A stretch of 64,000 nucleotides of DNA. It comes from Bimastos eiseni (Eukaryota > Annelida > Clitellata > Crassiclitellata > Lumbricidae). The translations under genes were made by a program, and so were the position numbers. The notes under the pieces are model-generated. The model searched no databases. It saw only the letters and a program-made list of their open reading frames with translations, and had not been told where the DNA came from. Numbering within the stretch: the stretch's first letter is position 1; the number at the start of each line of letters is the position of its first letter. The DNA is taken from assembly GCA_959347315.1 (NCBI GenBank), contig OY365810.1, forward strand, positions 14,067,961-14,131,960, in the 5' to 3' direction. Shown piece by piece: positions 49,023 to 62,626 of the stretch.

Positions 49023-49952
49023 GTACCACGCCTTTGTGAGGCAGCCAATTCAAACGACACTATTTTAAGTATGATGCGTGTCACAACTAAGGCTGTGGAA
49101 AAAATATGAAATCACGGCCCGGGTAGGCTTACCCGTCGACCCACGGACATTTTTTTTAGGAAGTGTAGGGAATTGCGCATTTTTACGGAATGTCAGGGAT
49201 GAGAGAAACGATGTCATTGCCCTGACAGTCAGCCTCTGGCGGGCACACTGCGTTGGCTGTGTCGTGCTGAATGTGCTAGGTCATACAGGTAAGACCTACG
49301 TTAGTGGCGTAGGGCACACAGTGAAATTTAGTTTTTCCCATGAGTGAAAATCATGAGAAATAGGCCCAAATACAAAATGGAAGCACGGAAATCTGAAAAT
49401 TACCAGCGAGCTAAAACGGTGCAAAATTACTAAGAATGTTGTAGGCCTATAATTTCCCTCAGATTTTAAGACAGTTGAGCAATTTTAGTCTAATTATTAT
49501 ATATAGTAATTAACAGTAATTTGCAGTATCACGCCCGCCCGCGCCGTGTCTAATGTAGGTCTACGAGACAGCGTAGGCCTATCGGAACCAAACATATATC
49601 AGTGAATTTATGTACAAGTATTGAAATAATTAATTGCCAATTTGCTGTCGTGCTTTGTCAATGTTGTATGTACCGTATTCCAACTCAACCTCTATGGCCT
49701 TCGTAACGTTGACAACTTCAGAGTTCAGACCATGCTACTTCCGAACTAACATCCACTTATAACCGCGGCATGTTTTCCATGAGCGTCTCTGGGTATGTTA
49801 TTTAAATGTCTTGTAAACCAAAGTGCGGCATAGCCGTATAAGCAGTTTGTCAAAATAACGAATATACTCGTCTTATCTTAATTTAATCTTAATCTTAATA
49901 GGCCTAGGCATATAGATTAAGCAACGCTAAACATTGACAATGTGAGTCTTAC

Positions 49953-49999
49953 CATAAACGAACTGAATAATATTGCGTAGCTGCTGGTCGATCGCTCAT
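49953..49999 (-). CDS. Possible first coding exon of a divergent gene
   Basis: ATG at 49999 opens MSDRPAATQYYSVRL and stops at a good GTAAGA donor. The 600 bases between it and the ABCA start at 50602 could be a shared promoter. No second exon was found and the family is not recognised. Confidence 0.3.
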
Positions 50000-50601
50000 G
50001 CAACCTGGAATTCAAACGGCCGCGAACATTATGATAATCCTACTTCCGGAAATCAGAAGATAAAATTACTTTCTGGAAAGCGATGCATCCAAAAACGTAT
50101 TATTTTGGTTGTTTCCGTGGAGAGCAAATCAGATGCGCATTTGCGTATGGCGGCAGTAGAAGCCGACGTTAACGATTAACATAATGGCTATTATAGTAGA
50201 AGGTTGCGGTTACTGTTTTGTGGCAAATACTGATAAAGATGGGACAAACGTGGATTTTGAGCGCTGATAACGCTAAGCGAGGAGGTTATGAAAGTAAACT
50301 AGTCTAACTGCATCCACGTCTGCGACAGAAATCAATATGAATTACTAATCATGAGGATGTCTGTTGCTTTTTTTTTATATATATTTGCGTGGCGGCTGAA
50401 ACGGTAGTCAGTGTGAACGACCAGAATTTTACCACAATCGACTGAACCTGTGATATATCTAAATTTGAGTAATGTGTCCGTTTTAATATCCAATAATTTT
50501 ATCACCATTGCAAGGAGTTCATTGAGTTAGACGCCACAGATCGAGTTCTAGCCGTTGAGGTATCAATTTCTGCAGACTGCCACAGATCAAGGGTTATTGT
50601 C

Positions 50602-53600
50602 ATGCCGTGGGAAAAAAATTGTGGCCAGTTCAGGCTGTTGATGTGGATATACTGTTCTCTACAGCAAAAGAAAGCTTGGATAAAAATCATCATTTGTATT
50701 ACCTACCCTGTGATCTATGGTGTGATGCTTTTCATCGTTCGTGTCTCTTGGCCAGCACAGTTCGTCACAGAGCCAACAGAATATCCCAGCTTCAGGATCT
50801 CTAAACACCATCTGGTCCCGTCAGCTGATGGTGATACTCGGCACCAGCTGGCTTACACTCCAAACACAACTCTCACAAATCGAATTGTGAAGCAGGCAGC
50901 AGGAATGATCAATGCGGTTGTGGATGCAGGTGTGATGCTTAGAATCATCTTTTTTTCTTTTAATTGTAATGACAAAAACTTATAAACATTTTGAGTTCTC
51001 TGGAATTGTGGTGAGACAGTAAAATTATATGTAGCTGTTATAAGGTGTTAATGTAATGCAAGTTAGGCAGTCAGATGTTACCCAGGAGGTGTTTGTTACT
51101 TACGTTGCCTACTGTATGATATCGTGACTGAAGTAGGCGTAATAGCCGTAACGGTGAAGAACTGATGGTTGTCATTCCCTGACTTATGAATGGTTGTGGG
51201 AAAGACAACATGTTTCACTGCAATTTAAGTCATTGCTTTGCAATGTGCTATTGCTACCCTCAGGCTGCAAGAATATTTAAGTGCTATGATACTGCTATCA
51301 CATGTACATGCACATTGCCTGAAATGTGTCTTAGTGTAAATGCTTGCTAATTGTTGAGTAACTCCCTCAATGATCAGTTACTTTCAAAACACTTGATAAT
51401 GGTGCCTGTGTATGAGGTGCAAGGGGCGGCCACAAGGATGACAATGACGGGGTAGGAGACAATGACAAATTCTTTTTATTGATCTCATTGTAAGACAAAC
51501 ATGATGTTAAAATCAAGATCAATAGAGAGGACATCCTAAGAAGGACCTAGGTCCTGTTGGCGGGGCCACCCTCTTTTTAACTAGTAGTTGAACGGAGTGG
51601 AATAAGCTCAATGTTTTTTATGGTTGCAGATTTCTTATACATTAGCTTAACGTTTTAGCTTAACGTTTTTTCCATTTTTTTAATCTGGACTTTTGGTTCT
51701 TTTAATGAAGAGGCAGCAAAATCTTTCTTTGAATTTGGTCATGGGAAGACTTGAGGAATGCTGCCTTTTCCTGTGCCCCAGTGAGTGGCTGCTGAAGCGC
51801 CTTTAACGACTCTACGCGCACATGTTGTCCATAAGGTCTCCTACCAGCAGTGGCGTCGCTGCCATTGAGGCGCAGAGGCACGTGCCTCATCTGGGTTTTT
51901 ATTATTAATTTTTTCTATTGAAATACTTTTTTCCATTGTAAAATAACCTGACACTGACAGCGTTAACTTACCGCAGAGACTGCTGATAATTCAAACATTG
52001 ATTATTACGGCATCGTCACCAACAAATGATTACTATTACATTGTTATTTTAAAATAAATCTTGGGGTTAGGGTAGAGACACAGTTGCTCCTTTGAGTACT
52101 CTCCTACCCCATCATTTAAAATACGCCTTCCCTGGCCTCTAATCCTAGCCACGCCACTGCCTAACAGAGCCTGATAAGGGAACTTGGGCAACATGTTGAC
52201 TCTGTGAAGGGTATAGTTCAAACGAAGTATATCATGAAGTAAGTTCCTCATGAGAAGTTCTATGCGTATGTCATTGGCAGCGGAGATTTGCTATTAAGAG
52301 TTGGCTCCTCAGAGAAATACTAGAACTGTGTAGTCAAGTGCATACAATTGATTGCCTAAATTATAAATGCTTTGCAACATTGTGATAAAAGCCTCCATTA
52401 ATTTCATATGTTGCTTTCGTTTCTTGGTTACTTGGCAGTCCAGAGTGAAACATTTAATGGGTCCTCTTTACTTCTTTGTATGAGGCTGTTAGGCAGCTCA
52501 TGTGTCTGGTAACCCTAATTGCACATAAGCCAACAACTGTTCTGGGTCTTGGTTCAGCCAAACTGCCCAGGCCTGAAGATCACAGGCTGCAAGGAAAATA
52601 GGAAATGTAAGGAGAGAGTTGATTGGTAGAAAGTGTACAGGCCAGTTTATATTCTAAATTCTAAATATATTCTAAATTCTGCAGGAACCCAATGTAGCTG
52701 ACTGAAAGAAGTAGGGTGTTTGATGCAGCACCCCATGAGCCAGAGAATTTTGGATGCATTAATGTTAATTTTTAAGTTTACAGTTGTTGAAATAAAGTTT
52801 AGAGAAAGAAATTCAAAACTTTTGAGTACATAACAATGGGTGCTCTGCTAAGTTATATGTGGATGAGACAATGCCTTTAAACCCAGTGCTTTTCTTACCT
52901 TACTATTACACTGTTGTGTAACTTGTAGACTTGGCATTTGATACTGAAGATGATTTGATTGAATATCTGAAGAATGACAGCAACATCTTTGGTGGGATCG
53001 TCTTTCTTTTCGACAGCAATACGAGTCTGCCCAGAAACATCACTTACAAGATCCGACTGAGAGCTGAAATGCTTTCTGCAAGCAAGGATCCAGATTGGTT
53101 GACTGATCATGTATACCCCTCAAAATCTACATTCAGTCCCAGACAGCAGGATGCCATGTATGGAGGAACCGAGCCAGGTAGGCTGACGATACATTTCTAC
53201 AATTGAGCAGATAAATCAGCATGATATGTATTTGGGGACACACAATCTCTTCTTTGTAAATTGCCTTGCTGGACCTACCATCTTTTGGCAAGAAAGGGAG
53301 GGATACGAAACTGGCAAAAGGAATTCGATCTGTTGGAGCTGAACAACACCTGTGACTAAAGTATCGACTCTTGCAAATAAGATAGTAGATTCTTAGGGCT
53401 ACAGTAAATGTCTGTAATTCTCTTTACTAAATTTAGTTTTTACTTCAAGTAAATAATTTATAAAAGTTCTTGAACTGTGTTTAGTTTAAGTGGATCTGAC
53501 CTCATCAGATCTACAAACCTCATATAATGCAAACAGATCAGAAAACTCATCATCATCTATGCTCAATCCTCAGACTCACAAATATTCCACATGCTCATTA

Positions 53601-56600
53601 GATGCTTTGTTGGTGTACAAGCCAGAACAGCATTGAGTCTCTGTGCTTTTTGGTTGTCTTCCCGTGGCTCTGGGATTTGATATAACTGTATCTGTCGTCC
53701 AATGCATTTCACGTCAGGATTAGAGGGCCATTTTCTTGGGACTGCTATTCCGCTAGCACAGCGGTTCTCAACCTGTGGGTCGCGACTCCATGAGGGTCGC
53801 CGCGCAATTTGTCAGAGGTCGGCTCGAAACATCAGGAATTTAAATAAAACAGTTGTCAGCCCAGTTTCTTAAAAAATATTTAATATTCACGTACTTATGA
53901 TTACTACACTAATAAGTAGAATAGAGTGACTCAAATTGACCTTCACCTTTTTTTAACTATGATTTGCGATGAAGGTAGTAACCCAATAAATTTTAGAGTT
54001 GGGGTGAATGGGGTTGCCACAACTTTGGAAATATTATCAGGGGTGGCAGGACTAAAGATTGAGAACTGCTGCTCTTCTGATCTCTGGATCCTCAAATGCC
54101 TCCCCAACTGTTACCCCAAATGTTCCCACCAAGTGCCTTGTATTGTTCTATCCAACACATGTGATGATGAGATACAACAATTATTAGAATTGACGATTGT
54201 CAATGACCCATGCATTTAGAAATTGCCTTTTGATATATCAAGTGAACTGATCATTGGGAAGTCCAGGGCTGGATTTATACTTGATGAGGCCCTAAGCTAT
54301 TTGAGATATGGTACGGGACCCTTTATAAGTCCAGATATTCTATAATGTCGTGAGAAATATGATTTTCGGATATCTAGAGGGTTAAACTGAAATACGATTA
54401 AGAAGTAGGGCCTATATCGATGGTGAAATAATAAATCTTTAACTCAAAATCATTTTTTTACTCATAGCAAACTTAATAATGCAAACGATGGTTTAAAAAA
54501 GACAAAAGTTCTTTTAAAAGACACAATTTACAAAGGCTTATTACCTAATCTCTTGAAACTGTTATAGGGATTAAGAAATTATAATATTAAACTTGTTAAA
54601 CTAAAATATTTTCTTTCTTGCCTTTGCCAGAGCAAAGTCACTGATGACATCATCATATGATAAACTGCGTAGTTTGTCACTTTCTATGCAAATGAGACTG
54701 GAGGAACATAACTTATCTTGAGCCATTGTTGTTTTAAATTCATTTTTTATACACTTCATCTGAGAAAAAGATCTGTCTCCAGAGCAATTTGCAACCATTA
54801 TACTAAGAAACAATCTCAAAGTGCTTCTACATTAGGGAATGCTGATTGGACATGATCGTCAATATGATAAAAGATAATATATAGATTAAGATGATAATAT
54901 GCATATAATGCTAACAAGTAAGACGATACCACTAAATTGGATTATTGGCGCACCTCATGGTTTCAGAGCCTAATTAATATCAAATCAAGCTAATTTTTAA
55001 TAAGAATGCAATTGATGAAAATTTATAACCCAATACAATTGTTTCTCTAGATTATCTTATACACAACAGACCACGCACTTACTCACTCGGACAATTTCTT
55101 GGGATCCCAAGAAAGTGGGGCCCTTGGCTATCTTGTTTAGCTTATATGTAAATCCTGCACTGAGAAAATCAGAAGAATGTTTAGAGTTAGTGGGGGATGA
55201 TAATGCTGGAGTTAGTCTGATTATTTTTATTATGACATCTGTAATTTTAATACCATAAATTTGTCTTTGTGACAATGGTTCAGATATATGGGCACCATTG
55301 TACCTGGGTGTCCTCGATACCCCAACAGGCTTCTCTTTGCTCTTCTGCCGGTGGATTATTACTGGTTCCCAGCATGCACACTGCTATGGCCCAAAGAAGG
55401 AGCTTTACTTATATGGTCCCTCCAGTTGGAACAGTCTCCCTCTCCCCTTTGAGTGGAGCTGCTTTCCTCTGCTCAGTTTGAGAGGCGGTTGAAGACATTC
55501 CTATTTACAATCTAGCCGTCGATTTGGGTCTGGAGTGCCACTGATTTTTAACGGCGCTTTAAACATGTTCAGTTACAGCTACAATTATAAGAAATGTGAG
55601 TTTCCCTGATCAAGGTTACTGAATACTGAGGTATTAATTAGCTGGTAAAGTAAGAGAGTGAGGCATAAGAAGTCTGATTTTGCAGATGTCTCATAATTAT
55701 GTGAAAGAAGGCAGATTTCCTAATGACATGAAGTCATGAACATTAGAAGTAAGTTTCAGTTTGGAGTGAGTTGGTCTCAACCTCCGTGCAGAACAGCCAT
55801 GTCATTTATGTGGGCAATAACTATATCAGCAATTCTCAACCTTTTTATTTATTTTACCCCCAAACTGCAAAAATATTGGTGCACTTACCCTTAATAGAAT
55901 AAACTTGTCAAAATCGTTCCTTGGTAATTTATTTAATTAGAATAGACATTAGATTATTAGAATTAGAATATTGGTTATAATATTACTAATGAATTTTGCT
56001 GAATTTATTATATTAGAATAATTATTGTTGTACATTGTACACAATATAAGTTATTTAATTAAAAATTGTCTTATTTTATTTTCCGTCTTTTCAACTAACA
56101 TGAAGATAGGCCATTAGCCTCTAATTATCAAGTGAACATGGAAGTTTAATCATTTTAATGTGATCACGGGGCCTGCTTAGATTAGCACAATTCTGCAATA
56201 TCAGGTTTCTTAAAGTCAACTTTAGACATAAGTGTATCTCAAGTTCAAGTTTCGATCTGTAGGCCCTGATAGTTTTTTATTGCAAGCATCGCAGAGAATC
56301 CAGTTTCACAGAGATATGACGTACTGAAGGGAATCAAAAACTTCACAACTCTGTCATAAATTAATCCATGGTATGTGCTTATTCTGCTCTTCTTTTAAGC
56401 CAAAAATCATTCAGCAAGTCCTTGTTGAATTCACTCCTCAATCGACCATCACATGAAAGCTCAATGAATTGATCTCTTTCCTCGGCAGAAAATTCAGCTG
56501 GCAATGCAGCATCGTAAAATTTATTTCTTATAGTTTCTTGCGTACTCCTTGGCAACAGCTGGTGCACCCCTATGGGTACGCGTACGACCGGTTTGAAACT

Positions 56601-59600
56601 GCTGAACTATATCGTGGCCTCTTCTCTAATGTTGGCTTCTTGTGTTATGTACTAATTTTTATGTTGGTCAACATAATGTAATGTTTCGTCTGAAATGATG
56701 TAACTGCTTCTGTTCATAGGTCACTATCATGAGGAATTCCTAACTGTGCAGCAGGCTGTGGATCTGAGCATTATTAAAGAAATGAACAAAGACTTCAGTG
56801 TTAATCGGTTTGAGTTATGGCTGAAACAATATCCTCAGCCACCATACAATGATGATTGGTTCATCGATAAGCTTGAAAATTGGTTGTCTTTTGTCTTTAT
56901 GTTTGGTTTCTTTGGTACTGGTTGTTGCTTGTGCAGTGAAGCTCACCTGCTAATGGGACCGCTAGTCAAGGTAACCTTTGTCATTGGCATTTTATATTTC
57001 AGGTCACTGATACCATTTTGTTAGATCTAAATGTTTTAGGGATTCTTGTTACTGTAGCTCTAGAAAACTTGTCCATTTTCATATCTACAGAAGCAAGTGT
57101 AATCAGAAGGCCAGTTTTCAACAAATAAGACACTAGTTCCAATTGCCAGCCTATCTATAATACCAGTGTACATTTTTCTCGAAAGCCACAGTGACAATTG
57201 AAGTTTATGCACGACTATGCAAAGGGACATTGAAGGCACTGAGTAACTGTGTGTTAAAGATTTATTAAAATTCTTAAACAGTCACCTGAGAGAAGACTTG
57301 AACCCATTCTGTCCTCCTCACAAGCCAATTGTTCTATCCATTCGGCTACCATGCCTTATAATTTTGTATTCTTAAACTACACAAACTAAATATTTGACTG
57401 AACTATTAAAACTAAAAAAGCTCAATGACTAAAAGCACGCATTAACTCATGTATACTTAATTTCCTAACAGCGAAGTCGAGTAATCGTAATCTCAACATT
57501 TCTACGGCGCTCACAAAAGCAAAGTCGCTGGAACCAGCTTATTTACAGGCGTGGGCATCTTGAGTTTTCATGTGAAGTCTTGTGAATTTGTGAAAATACC
57601 TTAATTTTTGGCATCACTTCTTTAAAGAGAGTGATTTGTTGATTTTGATATTCTGACATATAAGGAAGTCACAAGGCTCTTCCGAGGAAGCAGTGCTCCT
57701 GTGTAGTGCCCTTATGTTGAAAGATTACTGTATAATAGTACTCGATCAGAAGGTTACAAATCCTTGCATCGTTACACATGGCTCTAGGAAATAATTGTAT
57801 ACTTTAGAAAGAGCTTTTGTAAGACACTAGACATATTGTAATCAAAATAGTATATTAGAACAAAGTAATTCAAAGTTATATCAACGAATTGTATATCCTA
57901 TTCTACTTAGAACTGAGCTTATCTGATGCTTGGTGCAGATGTAGCAATAGATGTGTTCGGACAGTTCAGTTATTCAAAGGTATCTTCGATTCTTTGTGAT
58001 TAGATCATTGAAGTTGCTAGACTATTCCAGAACGACCTCACCAGTAGTCAAACCACTTAGACAAGACATGTAATAATCCAATTGTTCGTGAATATCAAGC
58101 AAATGCCATTACTTCCTGATAGGAGTACTTGGTGCTGACAATACCCAGCCAACGTAATCCACGGTAAACGTGAAATATCCAGTTCGCAACGATAAGTTTA
58201 CTTAAGCACTTTGCTATCGCAAGATTTAATTCACATCACAGTCCGTTACTATTTTCAAATGCTCAACGACATGCTTCACATCTCTTTGATGATTTACGGT
58301 CAATTGCTCCACTATTAAACCCCAGAAAGTTATGACAACCTTCTATACACATTGACTAAGAAAAGTTCGACGATCATGGCGATCCATCAGGCTTCTTTAC
58401 TCGAGTTAGCAATTCGATAATACGAAGACCGCAGCCTCTCGATTTACAAATTTCGCTCAATTGTCAACAACACTTAAAATTCCATCCATGAATGCATAAT
58501 TTGGCCTAGTATCTTCTCATTGGTTGACCTCGTCATCACCACAATGAATATATAGTTAAGTTCATAATGGCGCGCTTCTACTGGTTGATTTGATAGTTCA
58601 GACGTTAATCCTTCATATAGTGCTATCCTTATTTGGCAGACAATGTCTAACAAAGGAATTAACTTCAATTTGTGTTTAAACAGGAGATTTATTACATTAA
58701 TATGCCGTTCAGAATTAATTAAGTGCCGTCATTAAATTAAACTTGCTAATTCTATATTTACCTATATTAAATAATTAACAGTTTATTTGTATAAGAGGAG
58801 CAATGCTAGATCCTGGAAATCTCCATGAATAATATGGATGAATATGGATCATATATAAAGCTTTTCCAGCTAAATCAAGACTAGAGCTCACAGCTTTTTG
58901 ATATACAATGGGGCATTTGAATCATTCCTTTGGCAGGAATATTGTACAGTGCTTTCCTCAAGCGTACTGGTGATTGCGAAAACTCTGCAAGTTGGCACAG
59001 TGAAGGTTTTGATGTTGTGCTAATCCATTTTCGTCCAATTTCACTGCAGATTGAGTGGTTGCTAATCTTAGTGGATGTCTTAGAAGGGGTGCTACATGAA
59101 TTACACACCATATTACCTACATTACATTTTTCGTTTTTAGTAATTGTGAGATTACAATTTTTAGGTGGACATTACATTTTTTGAGTCTTTTAATTGTGTG
59201 TTTTACAATTTTTAGGAAAAAATGAAACTGATGGGTGTGAAACCGTGGATTAGCTGGTGTTCCTGGTTTGTCAAGAATGCAATCATTGTGACGATATCAA
59301 TGATCCTCATGACGGCACTGTTGCACATAAAGATTGCTAACTGTGCCATCATAAACTACACATTCTGGCTGATTACATTTCTATTTCTATTCCTGTACTC
59401 TCTGTCATTGGTATCTTTTACGATTGCTGTTTCAGCTTTGTTCTCAGAAGGTAGGATTCTTACTTGTAATAATAATGGAAATTATGTTTATTGGTGCACA
59501 TTTGTTTTACTATTCTGCTAGTCTCGATACCTGAATTTCCTGTGTTATTCCTTCTGTCTCTGATATGATTCTGATGTGTAATGAGGTTAAATTGTGCACT

Positions 59601-62583
59601 ATATAGATTTTGACCATGTGCATGTCTAAAACTTATTCAGTTGCAGTCCTACAAAAATACCAATTTGCGGTAGAACATCAGGCATAGCATTCTGAGCTGA
59701 TGGATCAGTATATTTAATTGAAAATTTGGAGGTGTTAGTTCAAACGAATATCAGTCTGTAATAGCAGGGTATGTTTTAAGGGTTTAAAGTTGGGTATGAA
59801 GTGATTGTTAAAGATTGGCAGTAGTTATTTGTGGACATATTTATACATAAACTGTCTCATTTGGAGTAATGTAATTTAGTGTAACTGCAGAATACTGAAG
59901 TTATTAAGCAGGTCATCAGAGGAGCAGTGACAGGCCAAGTTACACCAGCAATATAACGAACAGCTCTTTTTTGAAGCAAACTTAATGACTGCAATCTAGA
60001 AGGATTGATGTATGCCAGATTATGTTACAATGAGTAGGGTGGAGCAGTGTTTCCCAAACTACGGGTCGCGACCCAAAAGTGGGTCACGGCGTCTCGTCAA
60101 GTGGGTCGCCATGCTTCATGTCTGTTTAAAAATAATTCCGTTTAATTCAGAAAAACAAAATGAAACTGTTCTCTTGACATTCTTTGTTGTATTGTCACTA
60201 TAGTGTACTTTAATGAGCATTCTAGTTTGGTCTCTTTATTATATTGTGTATATTCAATGCATGCATTGAAAATTTGACATTGAAATGCTAATTAAATTTT
60301 ATCATAATAATGTTTGCCTTTGTGAGGTGGGTCGCGGGCATTCAAAGATTTTCCGAAGTGGGACTCTCGATCAAACAGTTTGGGAAACACTGGGGTAGGG
60401 GATTTCACTGTATAATGGAGGTTGGTATGAATGTTGGTATCAAAGAGGCTATTTTCGATAGTAATCCTATTTGGTTATTCTGTTGCTGAGAAATCGTTAA
60501 TACCGCAGGTAAACAATAATAAATTAGGTCCCAAAATTTCAAAGTCAACAAGTTAGGTTATGTGGCTTGATGAAAGCATTACAGAGTTATTTGATTAAAA
60601 CTTTTATTTCTTTGTTTATACCTGTTGTGGCAAAGTACACTAGTAAGCTCATGAGCATTGGAAGAAAGCAGCTGGGTCATTGCGCCGATTGACCCGCTCG
60701 TGAAGGAGTCGCTACTGGAACTCCCGTATTGACGCTCGTCGTGACCCGGGTGCCCTCTGGTGCGCAATAAATGACGGACTAGGAAGAAGAGGTGTCGATG
60801 CCTTGGGCTCGGCCACCGGTCTCTCTGCCGAAGCCTTCTCTGCCTTCTTCGATCAAAGGGTATCCAACATCCGGTCCACCACTGACAGCGCACCATCTGA
60901 GTTTCGTGATATTTCTTTCGCGGACCGTTTCTCATCCTTCAGTCCCATCACGCCAGCCACTGTATGCCACATGGTTGACGACGCCGCCGACAGATATTTA
61001 TATGAAGGATCCTAGGCCAACGTGGCTGCTCAAGTGATGCGTCGATCTACTCACCTTGTACATCACGTCAGTCTGCAACACCTCGCTAGCTGTCAGTGAG
61101 TTCCCGATGTGCTACAAGGACACGTATGTCACCCCTCACCCCAGTAAGTCGACGCTCCTCTTTACGAACTATTGTGTTATCGATCGATTTGCAACTTATC
61201 GGTCGTATCAAAGCTAATTGAGTGCCTGGCCAGCGTTCAACTGATTGATTACCTGGCGTCGGCTGGTCTCCTTCTGATTCATCAAACCGCCTACCGAGCG
61301 GCCACTCGACCGAGACCGCCCTCCTGAAGATTGTCAATGATATCATTGAGACGATTGGCGCGGGCGACCACGCCCTTTTTTTCCTTCTGGATCTCTCTGC
61401 GGCGTTTGATTGACCATGGCATCATGATCGAGTGCTTGTCCAGAACGTATGTCTTCTTAGGTTGCGCTAGGATGGTTCCGCTTCTATCTGTGCGGTCGCC
61501 TCCAAACTGTGCTTTTTGATGGGGTTTTTTCCTCCGTTCGCCCACTCAGCTGCGGTGTCCCACAAGGCTCCGTTTTAGGACCGTTGCTTTTCTTGCTATA
61601 TACTACTGATGTGAGCATGATTGCTGTGTCTCTCGGTCTGTCATCACACTTCTAAGCCGATGACACGCAGCTCTATACGTCTGGGCCTCCATCTGCGTCA
61701 TATCATTTGCATCACTGCATGGAGCAGGGTGTTGAGCGAATCGAGGAGTGGATGTGATCCGACCGGTATTGCTAAACCCCGAGAAGACTGACTCTGACTT
61801 CTTGTGGTGTGCCACCAGCAGGCGGTGACAGCATCTTGACGTCAACTAGCTGACCGTTTGTGGGGTCTCAATGACGCCTTCAACCAGGGTGCATGACCTA
61901 GGCGTCATCTTGGAGTTTTGTCGAATTTGTCTATGGGGCTCCATGTAGCGTCGTGGGTTGGCTATTGTTTCCGTAAGCTTCGTCTCTTCAGAAGCTGCAT
62001 GCGGTCGTTATCTTTCGAGGCCGCGAGGACAATGGTCACTGCCTTTGTCATCGTGCATGTGGACCGCTGCAACAGCCTTCTCGCTGGTGCGCCTGCATGT
62101 CTTCTTGATGGACTCCAGTTGGTGCTAAATGCTGCTGCAAAGCTTATCTGCAACAGGCAGAAATATGACCATGTTACACCGCTCCTACGTGACATTCTGC
62201 ACCGGCTTCCTGTTCCGTATCGCATCGATTTCTAGTTATGCTTGCTTGTTTACAGATTGATCCATGGATAGCTCCCGAGTACCTGCGTGGTCTCTGTGAT
62301 GTGACCGAATCCTCAGCGTCTGGCATAAGACTGCAATCGTCCCGAGAGGACTGATCTCCGTGTGTGGAGGATGAGGACTTGTTTCGGTGACTGCGCTTTC
62401 TCGGCTGCTGGTCCACGGTGTTGGAACAGTCTTCCATCTGCTATAAGAACGGCCGATTCTGTGGATTCTTTCAAACCGAAATTGAAGTCATACATTATCT
62501 CTAAGGCTTATCCTTCCTGCTGAATTCCTATAGGGTTGTTAGGCACCCTTGATGTGGCCGCGTTTACGGCCTCTTATAAATTG

Positions 62584-62626
<43 letters not shown>

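Noticed and set aside
49078..49347. 89-codon plus-strand frame
   Set aside because: No family recognised and low-complexity context; probably chance.
60579..61846. Minus-strand frames over the ABCA intron 4 LINE
   Set aside because: Antisense shadows of the plus-strand reverse transcriptase fragments.
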